Assembly (NCBI RefSeq): GCF_932276165.1
Contig: NC_064004.1
Span: forward strand, 2,118,001-2,182,000
Direction of reading: 5' to 3'
Source: Plutella xylostella
Taxonomy: Eukaryota; Arthropoda; Insecta; Lepidoptera; Plutellidae
DNA length: 64,000 nt
The notes under the pieces are model-generated. The model did not search any database and was not told the origin of the DNA. It saw nothing but the letters and a program-made list of their open reading frames with translations. Both the position numbers and the translations under genes were made by a program. Shown here one piece after another: positions 1 through 11,725 of this stretch. Every line of letters begins with the position of its first letter. The first letter of the stretch is position 1.

Positions 1-34
1 GTTCAGAAATGCCTAATTTTTGAGGTTTTCAGTA

Positions 35-57
35 CCCCCTCCCCCCCCCCCCCCCCC
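35..57. repeat. poly(C) tract
   Basis: Near-pure run of C broken by one T at position 40. It is a simple homopolymer, probably length-variable and error-prone in assembly. No gene is associated with it. Confidence 0.9.
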
Positions 58-120
58 TTTGAGCCTCACGTGATTAATGGACGGCCCCTAAGCTACTCAT
101 ATCGTTATTTTATAAGTTCG

Positions 121-292
121 TCTTCATCATTACGATCAACCTGTACCTAATCGTCAACTGCTGGACGGACTCTGCCAAGGAGGCCACATACCGGGTACAC
201 TCTATTGCCGAGGTTGTCGGCATGACAGACTAGCGAGCCGGAGGGCGTCCCACTCCCACACTACGCTTGCCGGCACGACGGAAACTCGTTTA
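121..292. repeat. degenerate RTE-type LINE 3' tail
   Basis: The words 'cgtcaactgctggacgg', 'gccaaggaggccacata' and 'ggagggcgtcccac' match, in order, a better-kept copy at 31760-31945 in this window. That repeat is known in Lepidoptera as the tail of RTE-clade retrotransposons. It lies downstream of the aldo-keto reductase gene and is only a remnant. Confidence 0.55.
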
Positions 293-419
293 TCCGGACA
301 TATTATTTTCTAGGTGCTTTTTAAAATAAATGCTATCTTTTTTATTCTGTCTAAGTAGTTACATTCGCAAGCAATAAAAAAGTTGCAGTGACAGCACCAA
401 ATTATGTTCATAATTACGC

Positions 420-545
420 CCCATCACGTCCCCACTGTTGGCGCGAAATTTGACAGATTTTGTAGGCGTTTGACAGCGCTAAACATCTGTTAAATAGTTT
501 CTAAGTTAAGTTTTGTGGTAAGGCCCAAAGATTTTGTTCAAATTT
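420..545. repeat. MITE fragment related to 29683-29775
   Basis: This stretch ('gtaggcgtttgacagcgctaaac' region, ending 'ttttgtggtaaggccc') is the approximate reverse complement of 29683-29775 ('gggccttaccacaaaa' ... 'gtcaaacgcctac'). Two dispersed copies in opposite orientation point to a mobile repeat. The class is not assigned. The rest of 1-773 shows nothing I can name. Confidence 0.45.
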
Positions 546-730
546 TCTATGAAATGGTTTTTAAAATTTATGCCATTTGGGCTCAGTTTCACATTTGAGT
601 AAATCTACCTAAGCATGAACTTAGGACCGACTCAACGATAATTCAGCCAATCACAGAGCTGCATTCCATACTCAAACTCTACTTATCTTGACGTTCTCAA
701 CTGTGAAACTGACAGTTGGTGTTTGAATTT

Positions 731-764
731 TGTGAGTGGAACTGTTTCTTTGCCCGTGAGTGTA
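731..764. mobile_element. terminal fragment of TA-flanked MITE family A
   Basis: The terminal inverted repeat 'gtggaact...ttgcccgtgagtg' followed by TA is the end of MITE family A (full copy at 38625-38857). Only this end remains. It lies 10 bp beyond the aldo-keto reductase stop codon, so it probably forms part of that gene's 3' UTR. Confidence 0.6.
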
Positions 765-773
765 TATCCCCAC

Positions 774-3700
774 TTACTCTCCCATGCTGCACAGCCGTCC
801 GTTGCACTCCAGGGCGCCGATCTGCTGGATGTCAGCCGCTGACAACTGGAAGTCGAACACTTGGAAGTTCTGCGTCAGACGAGCCTTGTTCACCGACTTG
901 GGGATTACGACTAGGCCGCGGTCGATGGCGTATCTGGTGAAGTGAGATTGAGGTTATAGGTAAATAATAACTTCTAGGTAAATAATAACAATAATAACAT
1001 TCATTCATTCTAAAGTGATTTCATTACGAAATTAATAATTTTTGCTACTAAGTGGTTTTTGGGTTTTATTTTAAAATCTACCTAGTTTAAGGGTGACTTG
1101 CATAACAAAGTTAAATAAAATTAAATAGTTTGTCTCTTGCTCTGACAGTATAATGTCAGAGCAAGAGGTCATAGATTTAATTTTGATTAACTTTGTTATG
1201 CAAGACGCCCTAAGTATAAATAAATTCACATAAAAATAAATCTTTTGTGCCAAGTATGAATGAATGCAGTTTAGTTTAGGTTTTTCTTAAGCGTTCGAGC
1301 AGTGAAAATTAAGGAGACGCGTCTAGCTAGTGCAGTGGGTGTACCGCTGAAGTCTGGTTTTTAATCTCAGATACCTAGGTACTTATTCTGAACTATCATC
1401 AACAGTCGATTGTTCAGAGATCAAATGACGTTCATAAACCGTTCAGAATCTGTCAATTTAGTATCAGAGTAGGTAATCTCATAAAAACTAATAAAAACTG
1501 GCATAGCCTCGCCATAAAAATTTCTTTGTCTACGTTTGTATGCAGAAGATGATACAACATTCCTCTCACCTAATAAGCACTTGAGCGACAGACTTCTTAT
1601 ATTTCTCGGCGATGGCCTTCAACCTCGGGTCATCCAACAGCTGGGGGTCCCCTGGCTTGGCCCAGGGTCTGTCGGGGGAGCCCAGCGGACTGTAGGCCGT
1701 CACCACGATGTCCAGCGACCGACAGTACTCGACCATCTTGTTTTGGTTCAGGTACGGGTGGATTTCAATCTGGAACGAATGGAGTTGGAAATGGATGAGT
1801 TTTGAATCTCTGGAAGGAAGAATTAAGGATTGCTGCTACTTAAGAAGTCTGATGAATTCACGTCGGATCATAGAAATGGGTGCATTTGCGGTATATAGAG
1901 TAATAGACGTCTGGGGACTGAACTATATTTTGTGTATAGTACTTATATATATATAGTTAGTACCATTCTTGGTAATAAATTGAAATAACGGCGATATGGT
2001 TCGCAACCTATCACGTGAGTACAAATTTGCTGCGATAATTGGGTGGCTCGCTTGTGAGCCACCTCTGACTACCCCTTCGGGGATTACAGTCGTGAGTGCA
2101 TATTATGTATTTTTATTTAAAAACCACCCTTATTACTATTCTATCAAGAGCTATGAAGAAATGAATAGTGTTATCTGCCGGCCGGCACGGTCTCGCTCGC
2201 TGTATTTTTTTGTGATCGTATGTTAATGTGCTAGAATATTTTTGCTTATATGGCTTATACCTACTTATATTGTATGACTACGTTAATCATTACTTAAAAA
2301 TAACTTGTATGGTAGATTAAAATCGCATCACACACAAACCTTTGAAGGCTTATGTGGTGTTGTATACTGTTAATTATATGTACCAATATGTGTTTGTTAA
2401 TAAATAAATAAAATAAATAAATAAATTTATTTTTTTATTCAATCTTATAACACACAATACACAATATTATTTCAATTCAATTAGAATTGAAATAATATTG
2501 TGTATTCCTAGGTCGGTTTACACAATATTACGAACTTAGGTGCCTAGGCGGAACAGTGGTAAACAAAAATGACTGTTTTCTATATTTCCCGTGAGTCATC
2601 ATCATCAGTGTAACACACAGCATTACGTACCTGCATCACAGCAGGCTTGATCTTAGCGGCCGCCATCACCCTATCCAGCTGGCGCTTGTTGAAGTTAGAG
2701 ACCCCGATGCTGCGGACCAGCCCGCCCTCCACCAGCCTCTCCAGGGCGCGCCAGGTGTCCACGTAGTCTGACGAGGAGTACTGAACCTTGCCGTTAGAGT
2801 CTGTCGGGAACAGGTCGGACTCTTCCTGAGGAGGAGAGGGATTTGAAGGTTTAGGGGATGGCAAAATTATTGGTTTTTGTTCGGAACTCAATGGTATAAT
2901 ATTTAATGTAACTAAGTATATGGGATCTATAATTATTATTTTGCCTAGTTACCTAAATGTTAAGAATGTTTAGATAGCCGTTTGTTACGTAGGTACCTAT
3001 TTAAAGGTTAGTAGATGACCGATGATGTTTCCGTGCTTCGGACGGCAAGTTACGCCGTGGGTCACGGTCAGAGGCCTTCGAGCAGCTTGAAAAAATCAGA
3101 CAGTCGGGTTGCGCACTTAACTACCCGGCAACTCTCTCAGCACAAGCTTGCTTGTGTTGGGGATCACCAACCCGCACTAGGCCAGCGTGGTGGACTAGGC
3201 CTAAAACCCTTCCTTCATTGGAAGGAGACCCGTGCCCTAGCAGTGGGGACGTGATGGGTTGTGATGATGATGGTACCTTATAAGCCTGCGGCCAGTGGAT
3301 CAGATACAGGTCGAGGTACGGGACCCCGAGGTCCGCGAGCGTGGTCCGCAGCGCGCCCTCCACCAGGTCGGGGCGGTGGAACGTGCACCAGAGCTTGGAC
3401 GTGATGAAGAGGTCTTCCCTGGATGAAAAAAAGAGTTTCTGTGAAGGAAAGCGTCCACCTAACGGTATCGTACGTATCGGATTAAACCGATTTTCATAAA
3501 TGTACGGAGATACGGCTTCGGCAAATGCCGATGAAGTGGAAGCAAGTTGGGTGAATTTCTATAAAGAATACTAAATGCGATGCGTCCGTTAGGCCTTGGT
3601 CTCCTATTTACTCCGTAGGTCGCGTCAAGTGTCACCGCCGTAGGCCGCGTCACGATGTACACTACATCTACGCGCCAACGTCGGCGTGTGAGGGAGACCG

Positions 3701-6700
3701 CATCAGTACATTTCTATAGTGAGCATTGTGACGCGGCCTACGGCGTGACGCTGGACGCGAACTACGGCGTAAATAGGAGACCAAGGCCTTACTGAAAGTG
3801 GACGCTTATCTTTAAAATCGGTAAATTTGATCTGCCAAGTCTAACTAGGTTTTTCTTAACCGATCAAACAATGAGAAAATAGACTCTTTGCATGGCACGA
3901 AGCATATATAATTATAATTTGTATACATCTATGTATGTGTAGATATATATGTATGAATCAGCTGCAATACCATTAGATAGATAGATAGATAGATAAAGCG
4001 TTTATTTGATCCACTTTCTTACATACACAACAAATCACAATTACAGATATACACATTTGTACTTATAACTAGGTAAATAGTAGCTATGATAAAGACAGGT
4101 TTGTACTTAGCAGGTTGTGTGTTGAAGCGGACCAAAAGGGTGAAGTAACTCAGCGTGGATGTTTACTCCAGGAGCAAACCGCTGATTTTCAGTTACCTCC
4201 CATTTAATTGTTCCAAGGGTGCCGAATTACATAAATTGTGAGCAAAAAAAAAACTACTTAAAATATATTGTTTTGAAGAAAAATTACCTATTTTAGTTTG
4301 ATAATGTTGTAAAGGTGTGCAGCTAACCAGCAAGAGACACAGGGTCGTACTCAGTGGATGACAGAGCACCCACCATAGTATTAATATTGCATGAATGTAT
4401 TTATTGTTAGACGATCTGCGCCGGATGTAACAAAAATATAGAAAATATGTAATGAATAAATAGTTATTGTAGATAACTAAATTTGTTATCAAGTCTTTTG
4501 CTTAATAAGAAGAAACAATTTTATTTTATATTTAAAATTAATTTTATTTTTTAAGAGCCTTATAGGTGGTGGAATATTATTCCAGCATTTTGTTGCTTGA
4601 TAACGGAAACTTCCTTCAAACGCGGCGCTAACATGTTTAGGGACAGACAAAATTGGGCGGAAAGATCTAGTACCATACCTGTCATGAAAAGGGGAGAAAC
4701 AAAGTTTAGAAAACAAGTATTCAGGTTTTTGAAACTTTAACACGTCGAAAACTAGGCTACAAGTATGCAGGTACCTTCGGGCCTCCATGTTTAGCATGGA
4801 TGCTTTATTTAGAAAAGGAGTAATGTGTCCTCGAGGTGGTACGTCAAAACAAAAACGACAGCAGGCGTTTTGCACCCGCTGTATTAGACGCCGAGTTCGC
4901 TCAAGAAGACAAGGGCCGTAAACAGTATCTCCATAATTCAGCCTAGAGAGGATTAGAGTCTCACACAGCGTAATGCGTACTTTTTCTGTTAGTAAGGAGC
5001 GGATTTTATATAGAACTTTAAGACGGAAAAAACAGTTTTTGACAATATTCTGAATGTGATTTTCAAATTTTAAACCACTATCAAGGAGCAAACCCAGACA
5101 CTTTGCCTCGTGAACGTGTTCAATACTCTGGCCTTTCATATTTATAGTTAAAGCATTAGTATTAATAATGTTTCTGACCTGCATAGTGGAGCCCAAAACC
5201 ATATATTTCGATTTAGATGGGTTCAGCACCAACGCATTATCTTTAGACCAGTTATCTATGTTATCAAGATCACCATTGATTCCCTCCAGTACTTTTTGCA
5301 AATTATCCGGTGCGACTGATGCATAGAGTTGAACATCATCAGCGTAACAATGGTACTTACAATATTTAATTTCAGCGGTTAGATCCGTGCTATAAATTAT
5401 AAACAAAAGGGGACCAAGGATTGAGCCTTGCGGTACTCCACGACTAACGGGTAAAGGATTTGATGTGATGCTAGTGCCATTACAGGCTCTGCCTAGCTTG
5501 GGGTCGAATGGCCGATGTCCATACATACTGTAATAATTGATAAGTAAGAAGGTGTAATTATACACAGATAGGTAAGTAGTACTAAGTACCTTCGTGATAT
5601 AGATCTACTATGACAGCTAAAAATAGCTGTCCATACTTAGCGTACCTAGGAAGTAAACAAGATAATAATAATCGGTGCGACTTCGATCACTGATAATGTC
5701 ATGGGAAGAATGTGATAAGATAACTCAAGTTGTAAGGAGTAGTAGCATTAAAGTGGGTCCTACGTGACTGAGTGTAAATGACTCTATGATGTTCTTTATA
5801 ACCCTGTTTCAATGAATATTGACTTAGGGTGATTACATAGAGAATAGGGTTCCCTGTATCTACCTGTACCGGTAACCTGATTATGCGAAAGCGCTCACTC
5901 ACGGAGCATTTCCCGGATTTTTAAATGTCATGAGCGCTTTCACATAATCAGGTTACCGGTACAGGTAGATACAGGGAACCCGATTCTCTATGTAAGCACC
6001 CTTATACTGGGCACCTATTACCATAGACTACATCATCAATGTCTCATCTACTTACTCTTTTTGCACCACTACCTATGTGTACGAGCTATGTACCAACATA
6101 AAACGAAAATAAAGTTTCCAAAACCCACCGTTTAACCACTCCCTCCTCAAACTTCTTCTTCAACCCTTCCCCTACTTCCTTCTCGTTCTTGTAGATGTGT
6201 GCGCAGTCGATGTGCCGGTACCCGATGTCGATGGCGTCTTTCACTGCTTGCTCCACTTCCCCGGTTTGCGACTGTGAATTCCAAGGTGAAACTTATTAGT
6301 AGGTATAATGATGTCGGTTCTGAAGCCTCAAATTCTTGTCAAAACCTTAAATTCTTCGTTTACAAAGCGCTCTGTGTGTCTCCGTTGATCTTATTTTCCA
6401 CTAGCAAAATTTATAGTTTGATAGCGATAAAATTAAAATCATAATCGATACTTATCCTAACTAATATTATAAATGCGAAAGTAACTGTGTCTGTCTGTCT
6501 GTCTGTCTGTCTGTTACTCTTTCACGCCAAAACTACTGGACGGATTTGAATGAAATTTGGTATACATATGGTCTAGACCCTGGGAAAGAACATAGGCTAC
6601 TTTTTATCCCGGAATTCCCACGGGAAAACTTTTTAAGGCGAAGCGAAGCGCGCGGGAACAGCTAGTTTAATATAAATTTTCAATGGCGGCATGGTTGTCA

Positions 6701-7122
6701 GCTTTTTAGGTAAGTACTTGATTGAGCCACCGTAGCCTACTTGACCCTACGCAAGTATGTAACAAGTTAGTAAATAGTTATAACATTGAACCTAAATTAG
6801 ACCCTTTAGTATACGCATGGTAGGTCGTTATAGTAAATAAAAAAAAACAGTAAATAATTATCAATACATGGATAATTAGGGTGTTGGTGACTAGGTATCT
6901 TCAAACAAGGTAAGTTAACTAGCTAAAAGCTGGTTAATACATCCAATGACCTCTTATATTATTTACTTATATACCTACCTACGTAGTTATGTCATTTTTT
7001 TTCAATAGAAGTACCTAAACTAGGTATGTAAATAAATGGTTTCCACTCACTTTCCATGTACCGAGGCCAAATGCTGGGATAGTGTGTCCATTGTACAACT
7101 TTATCTTTGGAACTTCACCCAT
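774..7122 (-). CDS. aldo-keto reductase, six exons, 303 aa
   Basis: NADPH-dependent cytosolic carbonyl/aldehyde reductase of the AKR superfamily. Exons in transcript order: 7122-7051, 6271-6129, 3418-3277, 2825-2631, 1769-1570, 933-774. All junctions are GT-AG, phases agree, and the sum is 912 nt including TAA. The protein starts MGEVPKIKLYNG. The catalytic tetrad is visible: D46 and Y51 (GYRHIDCAHIY), K80 (ITSKLW) and H113 (LYLIHWPQ). Further AKR signatures are IGVSNF, EIHPYLNQ, AYSPLGSP and the cofactor-binding VIPKSVNK near the C-terminus. Length is slightly under the usual ~315 aa. No truncation or frameshift was seen. Family assignment is firm; the substrate (sterol, ecdysteroid, pheromone aldehyde or sugar) cannot be read from sequence. 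Introns hold MITEs and a LINE fragment, so the gene spans 6.3 kb for 0.9 kb of coding sequence. Confidence 0.93.
1091..1210. mobile_element. PIF/Harbinger-like MITE (TAA flanks)
   Basis: Near-perfect inverted repeat with arms of about 55 bp meeting around 'ctctgacagtataatgtcagag', flanked by TAA on both sides (1088-1090, 1211-1213). A sister copy lies at 14545-14654. The 3-bp TWA duplication and G-rich ends suggest PIF/Harbinger. It sits in the last AKR intron. Confidence 0.7.
1770..2630. other. AKR intron 4: AT-rich, perfect hairpin inside
   Basis: No exon is apparent. It contains an A/T-rich simple run at 2397-2440 and the perfect palindrome at 2456-2506. The short G/C-rich stretch near 2045-2090 ('gcttgtgagccacctc') could not be identified. 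Confidence 0.5.
2456..2506. repeat. perfect 23-bp inverted repeat with 5-bp loop
   Basis: Arms 2456-2478 and 2484-2506 are exact reverse complements around the loop AATTA. It could be a very short MITE or a cruciform-forming palindrome; flanks give no clear target duplication. Confidence 0.85.
3442..3810. mobile_element. long palindromic MITE
   Basis: Strong inverted arms at about 3590-3660 and 3715-3790, with the shared words 'ggccttggtctcctattta' and 'ggccgcgtcac' and their complements, around a centre near 3690. Weaker outer arms ('gcgtccac' 3451 and 'gtggacgc' 3797) extend it. There is no coding content. It lies in AKR intron 2, directly upstream of the 3277-3418 exon. Confidence 0.65.
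3963..5530 (-). mobile_element. 5'-truncated non-LTR retrotransposon, RT C-terminal part
   Basis: An open frame on the minus strand from about 5565 to a stop at 4489 codes the second half of a LINE reverse transcriptase: GVPQGSILGPLL (RT motif 4) and YADD catalytic motif (HCYADDVQLY), then thumb and C-terminal regions. The endonuclease and N-terminal RT are missing, as expected from incomplete target-primed reverse transcription. The 3' UTR seems to end at a (GATA)n/(TATC)n tail, 3965-3986. The clade is uncertain (CR1/Jockey-like). The apparent first ~45 residues read through foreign sequence (see findings). It is inside AKR intron 2, in the same orientation as the gene. Confidence 0.75.
5827..6001. 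mobile_element. PIF/Harbinger-like MITE (TTA flanks)
   Basis: Inverted arms of about 70 bp starting GGGTG and ending CACCC, containing 'acctgtaccggtaacctg' and its complement. It is flanked by TTA at 5824-5826 and 6002-6004. It lies in AKR intron 2, about 130 bp from the 6129-6271 exon. Confidence 0.75.
6455..6665 (+). mobile_element. Helitron-like non-autonomous element, copy 1
   Basis: Begins TCCTAACTAATATTATAAAT, carries a (CTGT)n microsatellite, and ends with the palindromic 'gcgaagcgaagcgc' stretch followed by CTAG. It is inserted between A and T. Start with TC, end with CTAG after a hairpin, and A^T insertion are Helitron hallmarks; this family is common in Lepidoptera. It lies in AKR intron 1. 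Confidence 0.85.
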
Positions 7123-7439
7123 ATTTTTTAATTATAAGTCTAAGTACTTATTTAGGTATTAAGTAAGTATACAAAGTGTTTTGCTCGCGTTCTCACTTCA
7201 AACTGACTAGATGAATAAGATAGGTGCCTTGTTTATAGGTTCATATTTATGCTTTATACAGGGTGGATAGAATTGAGTTTGAGCTAGACTTTAGTTTTCA
7301 TATATTATGTACACCACGTAATGCTGCTAATTTGTCGGGGTTTATAATATGGATCATATAACATCTAAAATTATTTATTTATGCAAGTCCAAATTAAAAT
7401 TAACAATACTTATAAAATAATCCACAACATCTTCTGTCA

Positions 7440-7472
7440 TCCTAACTTATATTATAAATGCGAAAGTAACTG

Positions 7473-7503
<31 letters not shown>

Positions 7504-7654
7504 TACTCTTTCACGCCAAAACTACTGAACGGATTTTAATGAAATTTGGTATACATATGGTATAGACCCTGGGAAAGAACATAGGCTACTTTTTATCCCG
7601 GAATTCCCACGGGAAAACTTTTTATGGCGAAGCGAAGCGCGTGGGAACAGCTAG
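7440..7654 (+). mobile_element. Helitron-like element, copy 2
   Basis: Same family and orientation as 6455-6665 with the same TC start, (CTGT)n tract, hairpin and CTAG end, about 300 bp upstream of the AKR start codon. An AKR promoter could include or be displaced by it. The remaining 7123-7439 and 7655-7917 show nothing nameable. Confidence 0.85.
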
Positions 7655-8220
7655 TAGTACATAATTTCATCCGCGACATGCTTCGTCCATTTACAAAATA
7701 AATAAGTCAACAAACAAGCTTCGTCCTCCAGTTAAAAAGTAAAAATAGCCCGCCCCAGGACGCACCCGACCCAAAGGTTCCCATGACGCTGGCAGCATTG
7801 CCACGCTGCACTGCGAGGGAGATCCTCTGCATCAAGTACGCCCCAGAGCAATTGTCATGGCTCTACAAAGATTGATATGGATCTACTTAGGTACTTATCA
7901 CATGGTTACTACTGAAATCCTTACTAATATTATAAATGCGAAAATAACTGTGTCTGTCTGTCTGTCTGTTACTCTTTCACGCCAAAACTACTGAACGGAT
8001 TTGAATGAAATTTGGTATACATACGGTCTAGACCAGTGTTTTTCAACCTTTTTCATGATACGACCCCCCTGGTATTAAAAAAATTATTCGCGACCCCCTT
8101 GACCCTTTCGATTTTTTATCATATGTTTGTATGTGTATGTTACAATATTACCAATATTCATTCTATACGACGTATTTATGGTCTCCATGATTAGGATTCG
8201 AAGTATATACAATCATAGTA

Positions 8221-8412
8221 CACTTGTCCAAAATTAATAATGCACATGCAGATCTTCACACCCGAATAATTAAATCGTAAGAGCCTTAAAAAAACACTTG
8301 CATTTTGCACCTTGTTCGAAAGAAATAGGAGTCAATATCATGTGTCACATAATCGAAAACAACCGATCTGTCAAAGATTTCTATGCGCATTATCAATTTT
8401 GGAGCACTGTAC
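8221..8412 (+). repeat. unclassified dispersed repeat, copy 1
   Basis: About 190 bp whose reverse complement occurs at 14691-14880 with high identity ('catgcagatcttcacaccc', 'cgaaaacaaccgatctgtc'). This copy lies inside the hAT element. No protein or terminal structure can be recognised. Confidence 0.7.
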
Positions 8413-8639
8413 ATTAAATCCGATAAGTAGTATCGGATTTAAAAACACATCATACAATGACGCCATACGGTACGTACGTACGACTAATGCCATTGCTACC
8501 TGGAATTTCTTTTGAAATTAGCTTTTCTTTCTGACTTATTTGAGCATTTAAATATGTTGAATAAAAGTCTTCAAGGGTGAAATAAAAATGCAAAACACAA
8601 AATACCTAGCTTTACAAAAAAATACTTGTGGTCGTCGTC

Positions 8640-9585
8640 TTTGAACCAGGCAGGAAGGCCTTTCACGCTGCGTTTGCCTGTTCGTGGTCTCCACTCGAGA
8701 ACTTGTCTTCCCCCTAACGGTTATCCTGTTCTTCGGCAGATGTGACCAGCCCGCTGTCACTTCAGCGTGTATATTTTGACAGATATGTCGGTAACCTTAG
8801 TCCCCTGACGGATAACCTCATTTCTGATACGATCCATCAGAGAAACCCCAAGCATAGCTCTCTCCATAGCACGCTGAGCGTCCAGTTCTACCGTCAGTAT
8901 GCACATGTCTGTACCATACGTCATCAGGCAGGACGCACTGGTTGAAGACTTTTGTCTTCAGGCTCTGAGGGATGGCCGAGAAGAATATGTGACGAAGTTT
9001 CCCGAATGCAGCCCAACCCAGTTGGATGCGCCTTGACTCCTTGTCAAAGTTGCTTCTGCCAAGCCGAATAGTCTGCCCTAGGTAGACATATTCTTTCACA
9101 ACTTCGATAGTTGCCTCACCAAAGATCACCGGATCCGGTTTGATGTGAGCATTGTATGACTTTCGTCTTGTCCAAGTTTATACCCCGAGGCCTACACGTT
9201 AGGAAGCAGCATTAAGGCCACTTAGCATCCAGCTGAGTTCCTGCAAAGATTCTAAGATTCTACCATAATAACGATGTGTTCCGCGAAGCGGAGTTAGTGA
9301 TATGTATTCGCCATTTATACATATGCCATATCCGTACCAGTCCAACTTCTTCCAATGCATTGGTGAACAGTTTCGGAGATATCACATCCCCCCGTCTCAT
9401 TCCTCGTAGCAGTTGGGTAGCTTGTCTTGTGGTGCTGTACTTGGACAGTCATAGTAGCGGCATTGTACAGACATCTCAACACCTCGATATAGCGCCAGTC
9501 GATTTGGCATCTCTGCAACGATTCCAAAACTGCCCAGGTCTCGATGGAGTCGAAGGCTTTTTCATAGTACACAATGGGATAAATT
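8640..9585 (-). mobile_element. RTE-clade LINE fragment inside the hAT
   Basis: Two frames on the minus strand read as RTE reverse-transcriptase pieces: YEKAFDSIETWAVLESL (the conserved FDSI region) from about 9572 and EYVYLGQTI ... RIQLGWAAFGKL from about 9129. The frame is broken between them. The tail near 8640-8710 shares 'cacgctgcgtttgcctgttc' with 31910. It is a dead fragment carried by or nested in the hAT. Confidence 0.75.
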
Positions 9586-10145
9586 AATTAATAAAATACA
9601 AGCTCAACTTTCGCATTCGCGTCTTAGGATTTTATTTTTTAATTATAACATACTCGTTTTATTATTAAAATGTTTATGAGTATCATTTGTTAAAGTTATT
9701 TTTTTTACGTAAGAGTAATTTTAAAGTAAGAGTCTTACTTAATAAATTAATATTCATTGTATTTATTGTTTTTTTTTTACTAAAGTACTTAGTTTTTTCG
9801 ATCTTTGGCGACCCCCCTACAGAGGCTTCGCGACCCCCCAGGGGGTCGCGACCCACAGGTTGAAAAACACTGGTCTAGACCCTGGGAAAGAACATAGGCT
9901 ACTTTTTATCCCGGAATTCCCACGGGAAAACTTTTTAAGGCGAAGCGAAGCGCGCGGGAACAGCTAGTATTTAATATTTTTTATAGGTAGTTAGGTACTC
10001 CAAACGAAAAGGACAGGTGTTAACTATAAGATTAACATATCTGTGTATCTGTCTGTGGAGGCGTAGTTCCCAAATGGTCGGACCGATTTCGATCGACAGA
10101 TACACAAACGCATACAACTTCAAATACGATTCTTAAAAATTTTAG

Positions 10146-10800
10146 TTGATAAAAAAGTTAAACAACAGTATAAGGACAATTACGAGGGACTATTTAAAAA
10201 AATGTAACGTAATTCCGGTTGATAAGAAATACCTATTGGAGATAGCCAAGGAAGAATATTGGGATATTAGATACAAGATCTTATTAAATAGTAAAGTTAA
10301 AACCAGACGTGTGAGTAAGGGTAAACTATTTGTACCGAAAGTTAATAATAATTATGGTAAAAGAACAAAAGAATATTTAGTTCCTAAGATATTCAATAGT
10401 ATGTCTGATTCAACGAAGAGTGTACTACGACATAAAGTCTGTTCTAGAAACAGGGCACTTAAAAAACATTTCCTTGAACACTTGTAATCTACGCCTTAAT
10501 GATCGTACTGTTATTTAGTAGTTGCTTACCGATAGCTTTTGTAATAAATGTAATAAGACTCAATTATTGTTACCTTCAATGTGTGTTTTTTATTGGGATT
10601 GTATAAACTATAGTACATAACTGGCTGCATGTTTCATATAATTTAATTGTACTTATATCTACTTTAAGCGTATATAAAAATACCTAGCTAACTAGAGTGT
10701 ATTACCCCGAGAAACAATTGTATTGTTTGGGGTGTTATGCATAAATGTATATGTCTTGTTTGAAAATGAATAAACGATTTAAATTTTTTTTTTTTTACAC
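10146..10800 (+). mobile_element. 3' end of a non-LTR retrotransposon
   Basis: A 113-residue frame ending at 10487 contains VPKVNNNYGKRTKEYLVPKIFN, in pieces typical of the C-terminus of LINE ORF2 ('GKR', 'PKIFN'). It is followed by a ~300-bp AT-rich 3' UTR with 'aataaa' and a T-run at 10786-10796. RT and endonuclease are absent. Confidence 0.55.
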
Positions 10801-11725
10801 ATACACGTAAGTTTAACTTTATGCATTGGCCCTTTCTTTTTATCGGGGTATAAAAAGGAAGTGTCATTATTTTCTCAGTAACTATGTAGGTACTAGGTAC
10901 ACCATATTATACGAAATATAACTAAGTGCCAAGTCACCGACTGGCCTAATTCAATGAGGCACCCTGTATATCATAGTTTTCGGCGTGATACGAATATGAA
11001 TCACTGATTTCATTATCACTGTTAGTTTAACTATGACGGAATCTGCCACCACATAAACTTTGGTGGAAAATTGTTTTACCTACTAGTGTTGTTGCTCTTG
11101 AACACTATCGATAGTGTAGGTTGCCTGTAAGAGATCGCCCGAAGCTATAAGGCCGCCTATTGTTCATTTGTTGGTAGTTTATAAGTATTTTCGGCATGTT
11201 TTAATATTCGTGATAAGTACGTCATAAATTCATATTCTATTCTACAGTCACTCATATATACCTAGGTACATAATAATATATTTTAATGCTTTATTATAGT
11301 TAAGTAAAGGTAGGTAAACAATCTTAACTGTGACTTTAAGCAAGCACTTACATAGATTTTAATCTATACCACAGTAAAGGTAGGTACAAACATAAAAATA
11401 CACAAACAAGTACCTACCTATCTAATAAACCCATCAAAAACTCGTAAAAATTGTCAAAGAATGTATAGAATAATTAATGAGTTAGGTAAGTAGGTACTCT
11501 GCTTTGCCTGACTACTTAAGTACATCGATAGTAACATTTTGGGCAACACTATACCTACTTATAACTTTTATAACACTAGTGAAGTGATACCTGATCAAGG
11601 CCACTGCTATTTTTGCCGTCATCAAGGTTATAATCCTGTAAAACTGAAAGCCACTTACCTAGGTTATAGTTAGGCTTATGTCCTAGACTACAAGGCCATT
11701 TTGTGCAAGGTGAATTTTTATCAAG
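10801..11725. other. AT-rich intergenic, nothing recognised
   Basis: No reading frame, terminal repeat or RNA gene could be supported. A short 'caccctgtata' at 10970 resembles a mariner-like MITE end and 'ataaggccgcctattgttcatt' near 11150 resembles a worn SINE/LINE tail. Confidence 0.5.

Larger units (their letters stand above)
8034..9872. mobile_element. hAT DNA transposon, non-autonomous, 1839 bp
   Basis: Terminal inverted repeats CAGTGTTTTTCAACC at 8034 and GGTTGAAAAACACTG at 9858-9872, with an exact 8-bp target duplication GTCTAGAC (8026-8033, 9873-9880). TIR sequence and 8-bp duplication are diagnostic of hAT. No hAT transposase is readable inside; the interior holds an RTE fragment and an unclassified repeat. 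Confidence 0.92.
7918..9967 (+). mobile_element. Helitron-like element, copy 3, split by a hAT insertion
   Basis: The left part 7918-8033 and right part 9873-9967 join to the normal Helitron sequence once 8034-9872 and one 8-bp duplication are removed. Ends TC and CTAG and flanks A and T are intact. Confidence 0.85.

Noticed and set aside
716..945. Small plus-strand frames around 716-945
   Set aside because: Antisense to the last AKR exon, which has a clear coding meaning on the minus strand.
6483..6514. CRISPR-like regular repeats of (CTGT)n
   Set aside because: Microsatellite inside Helitron-like elements, eukaryotic context, no spacers.
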